The position numbers and the translations under genes were made by a program. The notes beneath the pieces are model-generated. The model did not search any database. It was not told the DNA's origin and saw nothing but the letters and a program-made list of their open reading frames with translations. From contig OY759265.1 of assembly GCA_963662155.1 (NCBI GenBank), positions 9,838,193 to 9,902,192 of the forward strand: a stretch of DNA of 64,000 bases, given 5' to 3'. Shown here piece by piece: positions 1 to 10,216 of this stretch; position 1 is the first letter of the stretch; every line of letters starts with the position of its first letter. This DNA is from Lamellibrachia columna (Eukaryota; Annelida; Polychaeta; Sabellida; Siboglinidae).

Positions 1-328
1 TATACCATGATAACGAGGTTGTAGCGCTGCTGTGTGTGGCTGCTCCCGGTCTGTCAATTATCTCTATTTATCAACGTTTTTGAAATCCTGGATTATCTTC
101 GTGCTGCGTATTATAAGTCGTGAATATACATAGTGTACAAATGGAAGGTCTGTGACTTTTTTTTTCTTCTTTAACTACACGTTTTACATTGACTTTTAAA
201 ACTGCCCTTTATTCTGGGGCGTGGCTGCTGCTATCAACATGTTTGAACCACGCATACACGTGCCAGCGTTGCCAAGCTGCGCTCACCGTACCAGAACATT
301 GCCTGCTTGGGGAAGTGTCCGCTGAAGC
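1..328 (+). other. leader or flank of the L2-type retrotransposon
   Basis: No convincing coding region is visible before the retrotransposon ORF. The stretch may be the element's 5' untranslated region or host flank. The left end of the element is not visible, because there is no target-site duplication or promoter motif I can point to and the element may begin outside the window. Confidence 0.4.
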
Positions 329-3300
329 ATGTCGCTGTCCAGAACATTGTTGATGAACCTACGGACATGCATGCAGCCGCCTAGTCACCCGTGGACGGCA
401 ACAATTGAACGATTGCATTTGTGTCGACGACCAACGAGGCGTGGCACAACAGCCGGAATAAGACGTGGATCCAGACCAATAACCAGGGTGCCCAGCGGAT
501 GGTGTCGCCAGGTCAGCTCTGTTGATAAACAAATGGGTGTTAACAGTGCCAACCTGATTGCACTGACCTCTACAGCCTCGGGTAACGGGTCTTACATTGC
601 GCGAAGTTCCTCTCACCTTTGTGCGAAGTTCGCCCTGATTAACGCAAGATCCATACGTAAACAGGAGCTACTCGTGCGCGACTACATTGATGAACATGAA
701 CTGGACGTCGTCGCCATAACGGAAACCTGGCTGGCAGAAGGCGATATGACTGTCACATCCGAATTGTGCGGTGGGGATTTCACGTTCGTTCACCGGCCGC
801 GCAGTGGGGCCCGTCGTGGAGGTGGTGTGGGAGTATTGTTCCGAAAGACACTGCAGCTAGTTTCACGTGCTGACATTGATACACATGCCTGTGAGACTTG
901 TTGCGTTTTTCTGCGTAATATCCGTATTGGTTGCATCACTCGCGTGATTGTCGTCTACCGACCGCCAACGTCTAATTTCCGCACCTTCCTAGATGACGTT
1001 GGGAAGATATTACTCATCGCCGCGGCCCACCCCACGGAGACTGTCGTGTGTGGTGATTTCAACACACGATATGGTGATTCTACATGCGCCGATGCAATGA
1101 ACTTGGCAGATTTGCTGGAGACACATGGTTTTGTACAACATGTACAAGGTGCAACACACGAGCGCGGCAACACGCTGGACCTGGTTATCACGTCTGGAAC
1201 ATCTCACGTCATAGCTACAACCGTTGAGCTGGAGACTTTTCTCACTGATCACCGAGTGATTGAATGTGAATTACGCCAACCTAAACCAGAGCGCATGACA
1301 CGACGCGTTCAATACCGCAAGTACTCAGCCATTGACGGCAGCCGTCTTACTGCAGATCTCGCGGCGGCAGATCTTAACGTTCCTGAACAAAATCCTGAAG
1401 TTATCCTCGCTCGATATGATGCATGCATAGGTAGCATTGTTAACGCCCATGCCCCAGTAATCTCGCGGACTATCACTGCTAGGCCGATGACACCGTGGCA
1501 TACAAGTGAACTATCTGTAGAGAAGCGGGCATTGCGTCGTGCTGAGCGTAACTGGCGACAAACTGGACTAACTGTACATCGTCAAATATACACCAGTTTG
1601 CGCAACACGTTCCGAAAATCACTTATGACAGCGCGATCGCATTACTACCGAACTGAGTTGACAAGTGCTGGTGGCAACATCCGACGTGTCTACCAGATCG
1701 CAAACACACTACTCGGTCAAGCCGGAGACCGGCCGCTACCCGAAGACGCTACACAAGCTACTATGGCAGCGAAATTCCAGGAGAGTTTTACGGAGAAAAT
1801 TGATGCGTTGCGCCGCAATATGACTCAATCGTCAACTGAAGATGCAGCGACGAATGTGGCTGCAAGTTTACTGTGTTTTGCAGCTGCTACCAAGTCGTGT
1901 GAGCTGGACCCGCTGCCAACGTCACTCCTTAAACAGAACATTACAGCTCTGTGTCCGGCCATTACACGCATAATTAATGCGTCGCTCTCCACTGCTATAG
2001 TCCCACAGTCGATGAAGCACGCCATTGTGACACTGGCACTGAAAAAACGAGGCTCTGATGTCAATGTGTTGTATAACTTCCGCCCAATATCTAACATTTC
2101 GTTTGTCGCTAAGACAACGGAGCGCTTCGTCTCGAGACAACTGCAACGCTTCCTGAATGAGAATGGCATACTTGGCGTCTACCAGAGTGCCTACCGACCA
2201 CGCCACAGTGCGGAGACAGCACTCTTACGTATTCACAGTGATGTGGCACAAGCGATTGATGCTCGACGTGGAGTACTTCTTGTGCTTCTTGATTTAACAG
2301 CAGCCTTCGACACAATAAATCACGATATCCTACTACGGAGACTGTATGGCTATGGCATACGCGGCGAAGCGCATGCGTGGTTGGCGTCATACCTATATGG
2401 TCGTACCTCTGCCGTGCGTGTCGGGAAAGAAGTGTCTGAATGTACCGTGATGAGATCTGGAGTTCCACAGGGGTCGGTTCTTGGGCCGGTGCTCTTCAAC
2501 GCCTACATTGCGCCTCTAACGAATTTACTCAACCGACACGACGTACACCACCATCTGTACGCCGATGATACACAGTTATACGTTGATTTCCCACCGTTTG
2601 ACCATACAAATGCTCTTATCCGAATGGAGGCGTGCATCAGTGAAGTTAAAACGTGGCTCTATGACAACGGACTGGTTCTCAACGAGAGCAAAACGGAAGC
2701 AATTGTCATACACTCATCGAGCTTGCGCAGACCAATACACATTGAGCACGTTGACGTCTGCGGACAATATGTAGCTACATCGACCATCGTCCGTGACCTT
2801 GGCTTTGCAATCGATGCTGATTTGTCGATGGTGACGCAGGTGGCAAATGCATGTCGAAGTGCTTACTGCCATCTCTCGAGAATTGCACGGGCACGAGGGG
2901 CAATGACGACCAGTGTCTGCAAATGCCTTGTCCATGCACTTGTGACATCAAGACTCGACTATGGTAATGCTATGCTCTTTGGCTTATCTGACCGTCTGCT
3001 GCACCGTCTAGAGAGGGTTCAACGCTCAGCCGCTCGTGTTGTGATGCAACTTCGACGAGATGATCGGCGATCTATCACTGCTGTCCTGCAACACCTACAC
3101 TGGCTCCCAGTGAGAAAGCGTATCGAGTACAGATTACTTATGGTTGTACACACGGCATTGTATGCAGGCACGCCAGTGTATCTTGCGTCACTGCTACATC
3201 GTCACTCGCCACGCAGGACCCTACGCTCTGGTGGTGGTTTACTTCTTGATGTTCCACGCGTAAACCTAGAACGTTATGGTCGCCGGGCGTTTGCTTGTGC

Positions 3301-3406
3301 TGGGCCGACATTGTGGAACTCTCTGCCACTGGAACTACGCGCGATCCAGAACACCAGGCAGTTTGGAAAACTATTGAAGACTTTTTCTGTTCTTAAACTA
3401 ATTTAA
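329..3406 (+). CDS. endonuclease-reverse transcriptase ORF2, L2/CR1 group, intact
   Basis: The 1025-aa polyprotein would nick target DNA and copy its own RNA into the nick (target-primed reverse transcription). The N-terminal 95 residues have no recognisable fold and the true start may lie further in. An APE-type endonuclease follows at about residues 100-320, with a NARSIR segment, TETWLAE, VVCGDFN and LTDHRV. The reverse transcriptase covers about 510-790. It has LLDLTAAFDTINH (first metal aspartate D655), [10 protein letters not shown] from about 711 and YADDTQLYV with YADD at 744-747. The C-terminal GPTLWNSLP segment is typical of L2/CR1 elements. All visible catalytic motifs are present and there is no frameshift. 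No separate ORF1 is visible upstream. Confidence 0.9.
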   Translation: MSLSRTLLMNLRTCMQPPSHPWTATIERLHLCRRPTRRGTTAGIRRGSRPITRVPSGWCRQVSSVDKQMGVNSANLIALTSTASGNGSYIARSSSHLCAKFALINARSIRKQELLVRDYIDEHELDVVAITETWLAEGDMTVTSELCGGDFTFVHRPRSGARRGGGVGVLFRKTLQLVSRADIDTHACETCCVFLRNIRIGCITRVIVVYRPPTSNFRTFLDDVGKILLIAAAHPTETVVCGDFNTRYGDSTCADAMNLADLLETHGFVQHVQGATHERGNTLDLVITSGTSHVIATTVELETFLTDHRVIECELRQPKPERMTRRVQYRKYSAIDGSRLTADLAAADLNVPEQNPEVILARYDACIGSIVNAHAPVISRTITARPMTPWHTSELSVEKRALRRAERNWRQTGLTVHRQIYTSLRNTFRKSLMTARSHYYRTELTSAGGNIRRVYQIANTLLGQAGDRPLPEDATQATMAAKFQESFTEKIDALRRNMTQSSTEDAATNVAASLLCFAAATKSCELDPLPTSLLKQNITALCPAITRIINASLSTAIVPQSMKHAIVTLALKKRGSDVNVLYNFRPISNISFVAKTTERFVSRQLQRFLNENGILGVYQSAYRPRHSAETALLRIHSDVAQAIDARRGVLLVLLDLTAAFDTINHDILLRRLYGYGIRGEAHAWLASYLYGRTSAVRVGKEVSECTVMRSGVPQGSVLGPVLFNAYIAPLTNLLNRHDVHHHLYADDTQLYVDFPPFDHTNALIRMEACISEVKTWLYDNGLVLNESKTEAIVIHSSSLRRPIHIEHVDVCGQYVATSTIVRDLGFAIDADLSMVTQVANACRSAYCHLSRIARARGAMTTSVCKCLVHALVTSRLDYGNAMLFGLSDRLLHRLERVQRSAARVVMQLRRDDRRSITAVLQHLHWLPVRKRIEYRLLMVVHTALYAGTPVYLASLLHRHSPRRTLRSGGGLLLDVPRVNLERYGRRAFACAGPTLWNSLPLELRAIQNTRQFGKLLKTFSVLKLI

Positions 3407-3783
3407 TCAGACCTCATTTAACCTTGGTATTATTCATGCATACAGTTTTACTAATATATAGTTTTATTTATCTTAGGTTTAATTACCTTTTTAGTATCTT
3501 TTTAACCTATTTAATATAATGTAGGCTTTTATTATTTATTATCCAATAGGATCAGGTGTTCAGCACTTTTGCAAATCGTTTGCTTTATCATTGCACTTAC
3601 CTGCAATTTTACTATACATAGGTTTATTTATATATACGTATGTATACATATTAGCATTTTGTTTCCTAATTTTACTTTTTATTTATTTCTCTTAAAAGCA
3701 TCTTTATGTCTCTTAAAAGTTTGCAGATTTGTAATCACCCGTGAACGGGGCACTAGTCCCGGATTTGATGGTGAATAAATAAA
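329..3783 (+). mobile_element. L2/CR1-group non-LTR retrotransposon
   Basis: The element has one long ORF with endonuclease and reverse transcriptase domains, then about 375 bases of AT-rich 3' untranslated region. The 3' end carries a short GC-rich hairpin-like segment (CCCGTGAACGGGG) and the tail GGTGAATAAATAAAG. It runs directly into an 80-base (TA)n tract, as expected where a short tandem repeat forms the 3' end of an L2/CR1 element. The ORF has no internal stop, so the insertion is young or recently active. The 5' end is not defined. Confidence 0.85.

Positions 3784-3866
<83 letters not shown>
3784..3866. repeat. (TA)n microsatellite at the L2 3' end
   Basis: About 80 bases of uninterrupted TA follow the AATAAATAAAG tail of the L2-type element. 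This may be the element's 3' terminal repeat expanded by slippage. Downstream comes a degenerate patch (3867-3980) with repeated ATGGTATACCATGG-like words that are themselves palindromic. Confidence 0.9.
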
Positions 3867-3871
<5 letters not shown>

Positions 3872-3979
3872 ATGGTATATCATTGTATACAATGGTATAC
3901 CATGGTATATCAGGTATTTACCATGGTTTACCTGTTTCAAAACACAATGGCATACCATGTATTTACCATGGTATATTTT

Positions 3980-4277
3980 CATAAGGGTAGAACGCCAAAC
4001 TCGGCTGAGGGAACCCGTGTTCAAATCCAATTGTTGCCGTATCAGAGCTTTGACAATTTTGTTCCACCACATTACCACAGTTCACTCAGCTGTAAATGAG
4101 TACCCAGGTACAGACAAGTGTGGAAATGTGAACGAATAATCTTCGCACAGTTATTGCAGCATTGCTGAATACTTCCCAGAGAAGTTCAGAGGGTGTTGAA
4201 ATGAACTGGTCAGCCAGGGGGTGAACTGTTAAGCATGTTGAACAAGTGGACACAATCCCAAGGACTGGATACAGTGC
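3980..4277 (+). mobile_element. tRNA-derived SINE, 5'-truncated
   Basis: The segment GGGTAGAACGCCAAACTCGG followed by GTGTTCAAATCC has the layout of the 3' half of a tRNA gene. It gives the arm after the A box and then a B-box-like GTTCAAATC, as in tRNA-derived SINEs. The body follows with CAGCTGTAAATGAGTACC, a motif I associate with invertebrate SINE bodies. The A-box part is missing or diverged, so the copy is probably 5'-truncated. It sits between the L2 tail and the 3' end of the next non-LTR element. The exact ends are not fixed. Confidence 0.55.
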
Positions 4278-6527
4278 TGTGCAAACATAAAGGATAAGGA
4301 TAAGGATAAATTTTATTTGTCGCAACAGCAGAAAAACGTAGATAAATTATATTGAGTGGCAATATGAATTATGTAAATTCATATGATACATACACATACA
4401 GAACTGTACAATATATAATAACAACTAATAAATCATCAGTAAAAGTAATACATTATGCAACAACATCCAAAAAAAGAAAAACATATTTGCTGTGGGACTG
4501 GAGACCCCTACTAAGACCAACACTGGTCGCTATCGTAGGAGCCACCCAAAATAAAAAATAACAATAAACATATATTCCCTATACCTATATTTCTACATTA
4601 AAAAGTAGAATGCATGTTTGGTTTTTTGTCTGTGTCTTACATATAATAAATTTAAGTGTGTGATGGTGTGTTGTACTGGTGTGTTTTATGTGTTGTTTTC
4701 GCCTGTACGCGTATAAGCCTGTGTGCAAGTATACAAATTGAAAAGTTTAATTGTGATTGCATGAACTGTGTTATGCTCATTCATAATTATTTAATTTAGT
4801 TGGCATATATAGCAATTAAGGAAAGAGCATATGTCATTATATTTTTGTAGCATGTAATTTTTTGCATAACTTGAAAAGCCTTTCAAACTATGAGTCACTA
4901 TCTTGTCTATAACTAAATCAGGGATATTGTTTATAACATGTGGCAAGTTGTATTTAAGAAATTTTTTGGCAAATTCATGTTTAGTTCTGTAGGTATGTAG
5001 TTCAGTTTTTCTCCTAGTATTATAGTTGTGAATGTATGTATTTGGGGTTATTTGCCAGTTTAATAAGTAGACAGGTAGATTTTGATGTCTATATTTGTAA
5101 TAAAATTTAAGTTCTTGTAGTTTTAGTAAGTCTTCTACTTTTAGTGTGTTGAGTTTTTTAAAAAGTGGTTCTGTGTGTGAATTGTATTTGCTTAATGTTA
5201 TAATTCGTACTGCTTTCTTTTGTATTTTCACTAATCTGTTTCCTTGATATCCCCATGTCGTAATACAGTAATTAATATGAGGTAATATCAATGCATTGTA
5301 TAACATAATTTTTATTTCTAAAGGTAATACATGTTTTAATCTGTTTAGTATTCCTATAGTTTTGGAACACTTATTTGAGATTTTTTCTGTGTGTTTTTTC
5401 CAATTTAAGTTAGTATCTATAGTTAAGCCTAGGTAGTTAAATTCTTCCACTTTCTCAATATCTATATTATTTATTTTGAGAGATAATGTCAGTGTAGTTT
5501 TATTTGGCATTTGGAAGGTCATATATTTAGATTTACTTTTATTTAGTGATAGTTTATTTATATTAAGCCACTCAACTATTTTGAGGAGTTCTTCATTTAT
5601 TACTGATTCTGTACTTTTATTTTGGACACTATTTCTGAAAGTTTCAATAGTGCTAAATAAAGTGGTATCATCAGCATATATTATAAAGTTAAACATTTGG
5701 CTGGCTTGTGAGAAATCATTTATGTATATAGTAAATAATAGTGGTCCAAGGATGGACCCTTGTGGTACTCCAACTTTAATGAGTAAAGTTTCAGATGTGG
5801 TATCATCAAATTCGGTGTACTGTTTACGGTTGTTTAAATAGCTTTTAAATAAAAGAAGAGTTTTATCATCTAAGCCATAGTATCTTAATTTATTTAATAA
5901 TATTGAATGGTCAATAGTATCAAATGCCTTGGAAAGGTCAAGAAAAATACTAATTGGTAAGTGATTTCTATCCATTTGAGTAATGATTCTATCTACTAGT
6001 TCAAGTGATGCATATTTGGTTGAATGATTAGGTCTAAAACCGTACTGATTATCAAAAAATAGCTTAGAATCAATAAAATAAGCAGATAACTGATTGTGGA
6101 TGATTTTCTCTAAAACTTTAGAAATAGTTGGAAGGAGAGAAATAGGCCTATAATTTTTGAATAATGTTGAGTCATCGTTCTTGAAAATTGGAATTACTTT
6201 TGCAATTTTAAGTTTATCAGGAAATATGCCTGTATTTATGACTTGGTTAATTACTAAGGTTAAGGATTTAATGATTGTGGGTTCAATTATTTTCAGCAAT
6301 TTTGAAGAAATACCGTCGAATCCACTACTGTTTTTTGTAGGAAGATCATTTATTGTTTTCCTTACAGTTTCTTCATTAACATTCTTAAATTTAAGAACAG
6401 ATTTAACTTGTGTATTTAAATAGTAGTCATAATTTTTATTTCCTTTATATTGAATGCTTTCTGCAATAGTTTGACCAATGTTTGTAAAATAGTTATTGAA
6501 CATACCTTTACTTGAGGTCTTTTGCAG
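4278..6527 (-). mobile_element. 5'-truncated non-LTR retrotransposon (CR1/jockey group)
   Basis: On the minus strand the element runs from about 6527 down to about 4278. The RT coding part is followed by about 500 bases of 3' untranslated region and ends in a short tandem repeat of TTATCC (three units, seen on the plus strand as GGATAAGGATAAGGATAA). A short tandem repeat 3' end is typical of CR1/L2-like elements. The endonuclease half is missing, so this is a standard 5'-truncated insertion. Its 5' end abuts the splice acceptor of the KCTD3-like exon starting at 6528. Confidence 0.8.
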
Positions 6528-6563
6528 GTGCTGCAGCAGCCAGGAACAATTTTGGTGGACCAA
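4791..6563 (-). CDS. reverse transcriptase of the truncated non-LTR element
   Basis: The open frame has 590 codons. The first 12 or so read through flanking, non-element DNA, so the natural start is lost. The RT domain contains KNYRPISLLPTISKVLEKII, SIFLDLSKAFDTIDH, GVPQGSILGPLLF and IIYADDTTLF, with YADD at residues 296-299. The C-terminal part has the usual long helical region and ends near 4791. There is no endonuclease. The frame itself has no stop or frameshift, which implies a fairly recent insertion. Without a 5' end and promoter it is unlikely to be expressed as an autonomous element. Confidence 0.85.
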   Translation of the reverse strand: MVHQNCSWLLQHLQKTSSKGMFNNYFTNIGQTIAESIQYKGNKNYDYYLNTQVKSVLKFKNVNEETVRKTINDLPTKNSSGFDGISSKLLKIIEPTIIKSLTLVINQVINTGIFPDKLKIAKVIPIFKNDDSTLFKNYRPISLLPTISKVLEKIIHNQLSAYFIDSKLFFDNQYGFRPNHSTKYASLELVDRIITQMDRNHLPISIFLDLSKAFDTIDHSILLNKLRYYGLDDKTLLLFKSYLNNRKQYTEFDDTTSETLLIKVGVPQGSILGPLLFTIYINDFSQASQMFNFIIYADDTTLFSTIETFRNSVQNKSTESVINEELLKIVEWLNINKLSLNKSKSKYMTFQMPNKTTLTLSLKINNIDIEKVEEFNYLGLTIDTNLNWKKHTEKISNKCSKTIGILNRLKHVLPLEIKIMLYNALILPHINYCITTWGYQGNRLVKIQKKAVRIITLSKYNSHTEPLFKKLNTLKVEDLLKLQELKFYYKYRHQNLPVYLLNWQITPNTYIHNYNTRRKTELHTYRTKHEFAKKFLKYNLPHVINNIPDLVIDKIVTHSLKGFSSYAKNYMLQKYNDICSFLNCYICQLN

Positions 6564-7544
6564 GAGTGAACAATATCAAGGGTCACTTCAATCGGATCGC
6601 TCTTGCCTATCCCCACTTTGTGTGTTGGTATAGGTTGGTGTCACAAGTAGACATAACCGCCTTGGAAGCAGGTAATTCATGGTCCTCTTGGAAATTCATT
6701 GGATTATGAGTGGAACAGATATTGCAATAAACTATAACGATGAATTGTGGGGGAGGGGAGAATGTCACATTAGATTGAGAAACTAACTTTTACATTTGTT
6801 CTAATAAATCAGTATTAGCGCTGAGTGGTAATGGCTTTTGTTTTGGTAACCAGCTTGATTTGTTTAATGTTGTTATTTATTATTTCACTGTACATCCTTC
6901 TTGTCAATGGATATTTTATTTTTATGAGCATGCTGTAGTCAAGAAGAGTACGTCATTTATATGAATACAACCACCTGGGAAAATGCATATTGCTCAAACA
7001 GAGATATATATGATAGATTGTTGTTCTTTGCAGAATATCAAAGTGTGGGTGTGCGAACTGTTTCATTGAAGCAGATCTACAGATCTATGTAACTTTTCTG
7101 ATGGATTTGATATATAAGGTGGTCCTCAAAGCCAAGGTACTCAACACTGGCCAGGAGAACTGTAATAGGATGGTGGCTGCCACCTTCCAGTCCACTATCC
7201 AGTTGTGGAGCGTCATGGTCAACAATGATGGCAGCCTCGTCACACGTGAGATAAGTCAGTCAGTGAGATAGGTCTGTCAGGAGAAAAGGGCTTTGAGGAG
7301 AATCATGTCACTGTCATAGGCACCAGTTTTCTAAATGGTGCATCATAATCACAGAACACCATGTCTGTAGAGGGATGCTAAAATTGAGCAAATGTTGCAT
7401 TGAAATGTTTTTTCTCATAAGCAATTTATACACTGTTTATGAAAATGTTGATCATATTCTTGGATTTATTAAACATAACTTTTTTTTACCAAACTAACAG
7501 TGCTTTTCCTCTTTGTTCCCTGCTGTACATGGGTTAGGGTCAGG

Positions 7545-8010
7545 TAAAATATTGTCGAGTCACTCTTTCTGTTGTTTCTTTCCATACTTTTCTATCGGCC
7601 GCCCACTCTCCATCTTTCATCCTCCCCCGATCTTCTCGTATCCCACCACACGCAGTCCTTCCATCTTAGCTGTTCGCTTCCCCTTTTCTTGCATTCTTGA
7701 TGTTTTTCCACCTCTCTCTCTTCCACTCGCTTTACTAGTTTGTCTGCATCCATCCTTACCATGTGGCCATATCACCTTGCTTCTCACCAATCTTCCTGTT
7801 CCGCTGCCCTGTTGCGTCCCATCTTTCCTCAGGTTGTTCATCCTTCTTTCGTCAACCCTTTTTGTTCTTGTTATTCGACGAACCCATAACCAAACTTACA
7901 GCTGCTATTGTTGTTCTGTCAACGCCACCGTATACAGATACAGGCATGCTGGTTTAACGCAAGCTCTCGGGACTTTCCTTTTAAGCTTTATCAAAATATT
8001 TCTGTCCAAC
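7545..8010 (-). mobile_element. RTE/BovB-like non-LTR relic, C-terminal part
   Basis: Read on the minus strand, the segment encodes a basic, low-complexity tail (KVIWPHGKDGCRQTSKASG, KTSRMQEKGKR) of the kind found at the ends of non-LTR reverse transcriptase ORFs. The 7835-8010 part is shared with the copy-2 relic at 15040-15235, where the reverse transcriptase itself is recognisable. It lies in an intron of the KCTD3-like relic and predates the duplication. Confidence 0.55.
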
Positions 8011-8399
8011 ATGTGTGGCATGCCATGACACAAAACTGGCAGGTAATTATCTCATGGTGGCTGTACTCAGCAAGATAGGCAAGGTCTTGGTGTCGCATGC
8101 CATGACACAGAACTGGCAAGTCATCAGATAAATAAAATGCAGTTTGCATGCTCTTTTTACAATAGAAAGTCAGAAAATATTAATAGCATACTGTGTTATG
8201 CAGTATCATTCATTCAGCTTCTGCAGAGGAAATGTATCAAACTGGTAGAAATGTGCAAAAACTGCACATATTTCTGTTCTGTTGTAGATACAGAACATGG
8301 TTCCAATGAAAAGGTATGACACGGTTGGGTCATAATCTATTCCAGGTTGATAACAACGGATTGATATGTTACGTAGGTAGGTGGTGTAAGACTTTGAAA

Positions 8400-8722
8400 A
8401 GGGCAGGCAAAAAGCGCGTTGCCGCTCTTGAAGTGCGATGCTATAGAAGATTGTTGGTTATTAGCTGGATTGAAAAGAAGTGACTATGTAAGTAAAATCG
8501 AAAACAATTGTTGACTATTGAGAACAGTGATGACAAGAAAGCTTCGGTACTTTGGCCACCTTACGAGGAAGAAGATGTTTGATTTTTACAGGTATGGTGC
8601 TAGAGGATGCAGAAAGTCCGTTTGGTGGACGAGAAACTGAGATCAAGGCTGAATGGATCAGAATCCACCAGAGCTTCCCAGGCCTGGAGACAGTGGTGGT
8701 CAACAAGGACTCTCACCACGGC
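8400..8722 (+). mobile_element. non-LTR reverse transcriptase C-terminal relic
   Basis: The plus strand encodes LEVRCYRRLLVISWIEK, then KLRYFGHLTRKK and a glycine/arginine-rich end. This is the usual order at the C-terminus of RTE/CR1-like reverse transcriptases (a cysteine or tryptophan-rich RRxLxISW segment, LRYFGH, then a basic tail). Frame shifts separate the parts. It is found only in duplication copy 1. Confidence 0.5.
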
Positions 8723-10216
8723 CACACATTTAATATATGCTGGTGTACTGACAGGACAGTAGTTTGTGTAATGCTGGTATCGATATGAAAAAAGGCAGCC
8801 ATAATTATTATCTTTATGATGACATAGAAAACAAAATAAAGCCTTTTTTAAAATGTAGCTCCCAACCCGGGGGCCCATATGGGCGGTTCCCCATATGACC
8901 CTCCATGTTCGTCAGAAGGGGCTCCTGTGTCACCTAGGAGAGTTTCATCTAGATTGGCCCACAAATACGTCCGTGAATAGGACACAACTGACAGACCAAC
9001 ATAAACATCTTTATAGATTAGATAGAGTAGACAGAATATGTGTATGCAGATATTGAAAACTAAAGTTGAATGAGTGTTGTTTCTGCATTCTACCTACACA
9101 TATGCAGAAGTTCCCACTGCGTATGAAGGACATATACCATAGTAGTGACCGTGTCACAACCCTCAGTGTCTATCTCGCACCCACAGGTGAGTCTCCCTGC
9201 TTGCTACATTTGTCTAGAATGTTAGAACTAAATGTTATAAATACTGACTAATTCAGAGAAACTACACTTAAGACTAATGTCTCATTTAGATGTGTTGATT
9301 ATATTTCTTATGCTAATGTGCAAGTTGCTCCTTTGAAGCAGGGCTGTTTTGGTATTGTACATTGCTTGACTGTTTTCAGCCCTGAGTGGGAAATGGATTG
9401 AGATAGCCTACTGGACAATTTCGGGAGCTGTGCATGTGATTCTGCAGCACCCAGAGTCAGTTGAACAGGGCCCACAGCTCTTCCAGATGTTCTCTGTACA
9501 CACCAGTCCCATCACTAAGGTGATGTTGTCATCGAAGCATCTCGTCTGTGGTAGGTCCAATTCTCAAGTATATGTCTTTGGAAAATATTCAGATATACCT
9601 GGAAAAGCTTTATTTCATGATGGTAACTATGTCACATTTATGGGTTGATTTTTAGTGGGCCATCAATTACATATACTCTGACATCCACAGTTATATAACA
9701 TATACAAGTAAAAGCTTGGTTTTCTTTTCAAGTAATCCAAACTGAAACATTGATTATGACCATATCAGCTTCCGTTTGATACGACGCGGCGTATCAGTAT
9801 CAGGTGCTTCAATAAAGGAAAGTGAATCACTGTAGCTCACTGCTGTGTTTGCAGTGTGCTCTGAGTACAACAATGTACATACGTGGAACGTGACCTGATT
9901 CCTTGCCATGATCAGCACACAGCCCGGCTCAGTGGCCTTGGCATCATTCAAGGTTATCTCTATAGAGATGGTGGAACCACACCTTCAGTATATCCACAGA
10001 AACAACTTTGGTAAGTCACATTAACAGGATCTAGAATTGCAAGAATTAGATATTTCAGTAAATTAGATTATATATTAAGTTACGTAATAAAAAAATTTTA
10101 ATTGGAAAACTGGGCACCCCTTTTTTTCTGAGACTGGACCCGCCCGTTATGTGAAGAAGAATGTTGTTATTTAGGAAAAGAAATACAATTCACATTCCAG
10201 GAGCCACCTTAAAATT

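Larger units (their letters stand above)
6528..10010 (+). pseudogene. KCTD3: KCTD3/SHKBP1-type WD-repeat gene relic, copy 1
   Basis: Exon-like segments in order resemble the WD-repeat region of KCTD3/SHKBP1, BTB proteins of the CUL3-adaptor class. They are 6528-6671 (RVNNIKGHFNRIALAYPHF), 7034-7245 (NRMVAATFQSTIQLWSV), about 8051-8126 (KIGKVLVSHAMTQNWQV), about 9102-9186 (KFPLRMKD, LSVYLAPT), 9380-9550 ([36 protein letters not shown]) and 9855-10010 (NVHTW, MISTQPGSVALASFK). GT and AG borders and phases fit between the last three. The TGA at 9896-9898 interrupts the frame where KCTD3 proteins have arginine, which fits a CGA to TGA change. The BTB domain and downstream exons are not in the window. 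Repeat insertions and an internal duplication of one WD segment (8018-8120) support decay. Alternatively it could be part of a live gene spliced around this exon, but I see no evidence of that. Confidence 0.78.
7155..10216 (+). repeat. segmental duplication, copy 1 (about 3.1 kb)
   Basis: This block is repeated in the same orientation at about 14652-17129. The similarity begins near GAGAACTGTAA and ends near CAGGAGCCACCTTAA. It covers the KCTD3-like exons, their introns and an RTE-type relic. The two copies differ by point changes and by several hundred-base deletions or insertions, so the duplication is not recent. Confidence 0.88.

Noticed and set aside
8874..8912. Palindrome CCCGGGGGCCCATATGGG as a regulatory operator
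   Set aside because: It is a short GC-rich palindrome with no other support in duplication copy 1 DNA; it could be the edge of a repeat.
9896..9898. Selenocysteine reading of the in-frame TGA in the KCTD3-type relic
   Set aside because: The family has arginine here, CGA to TGA is a common CpG mutation, and no SECIS-like element can be recognised.
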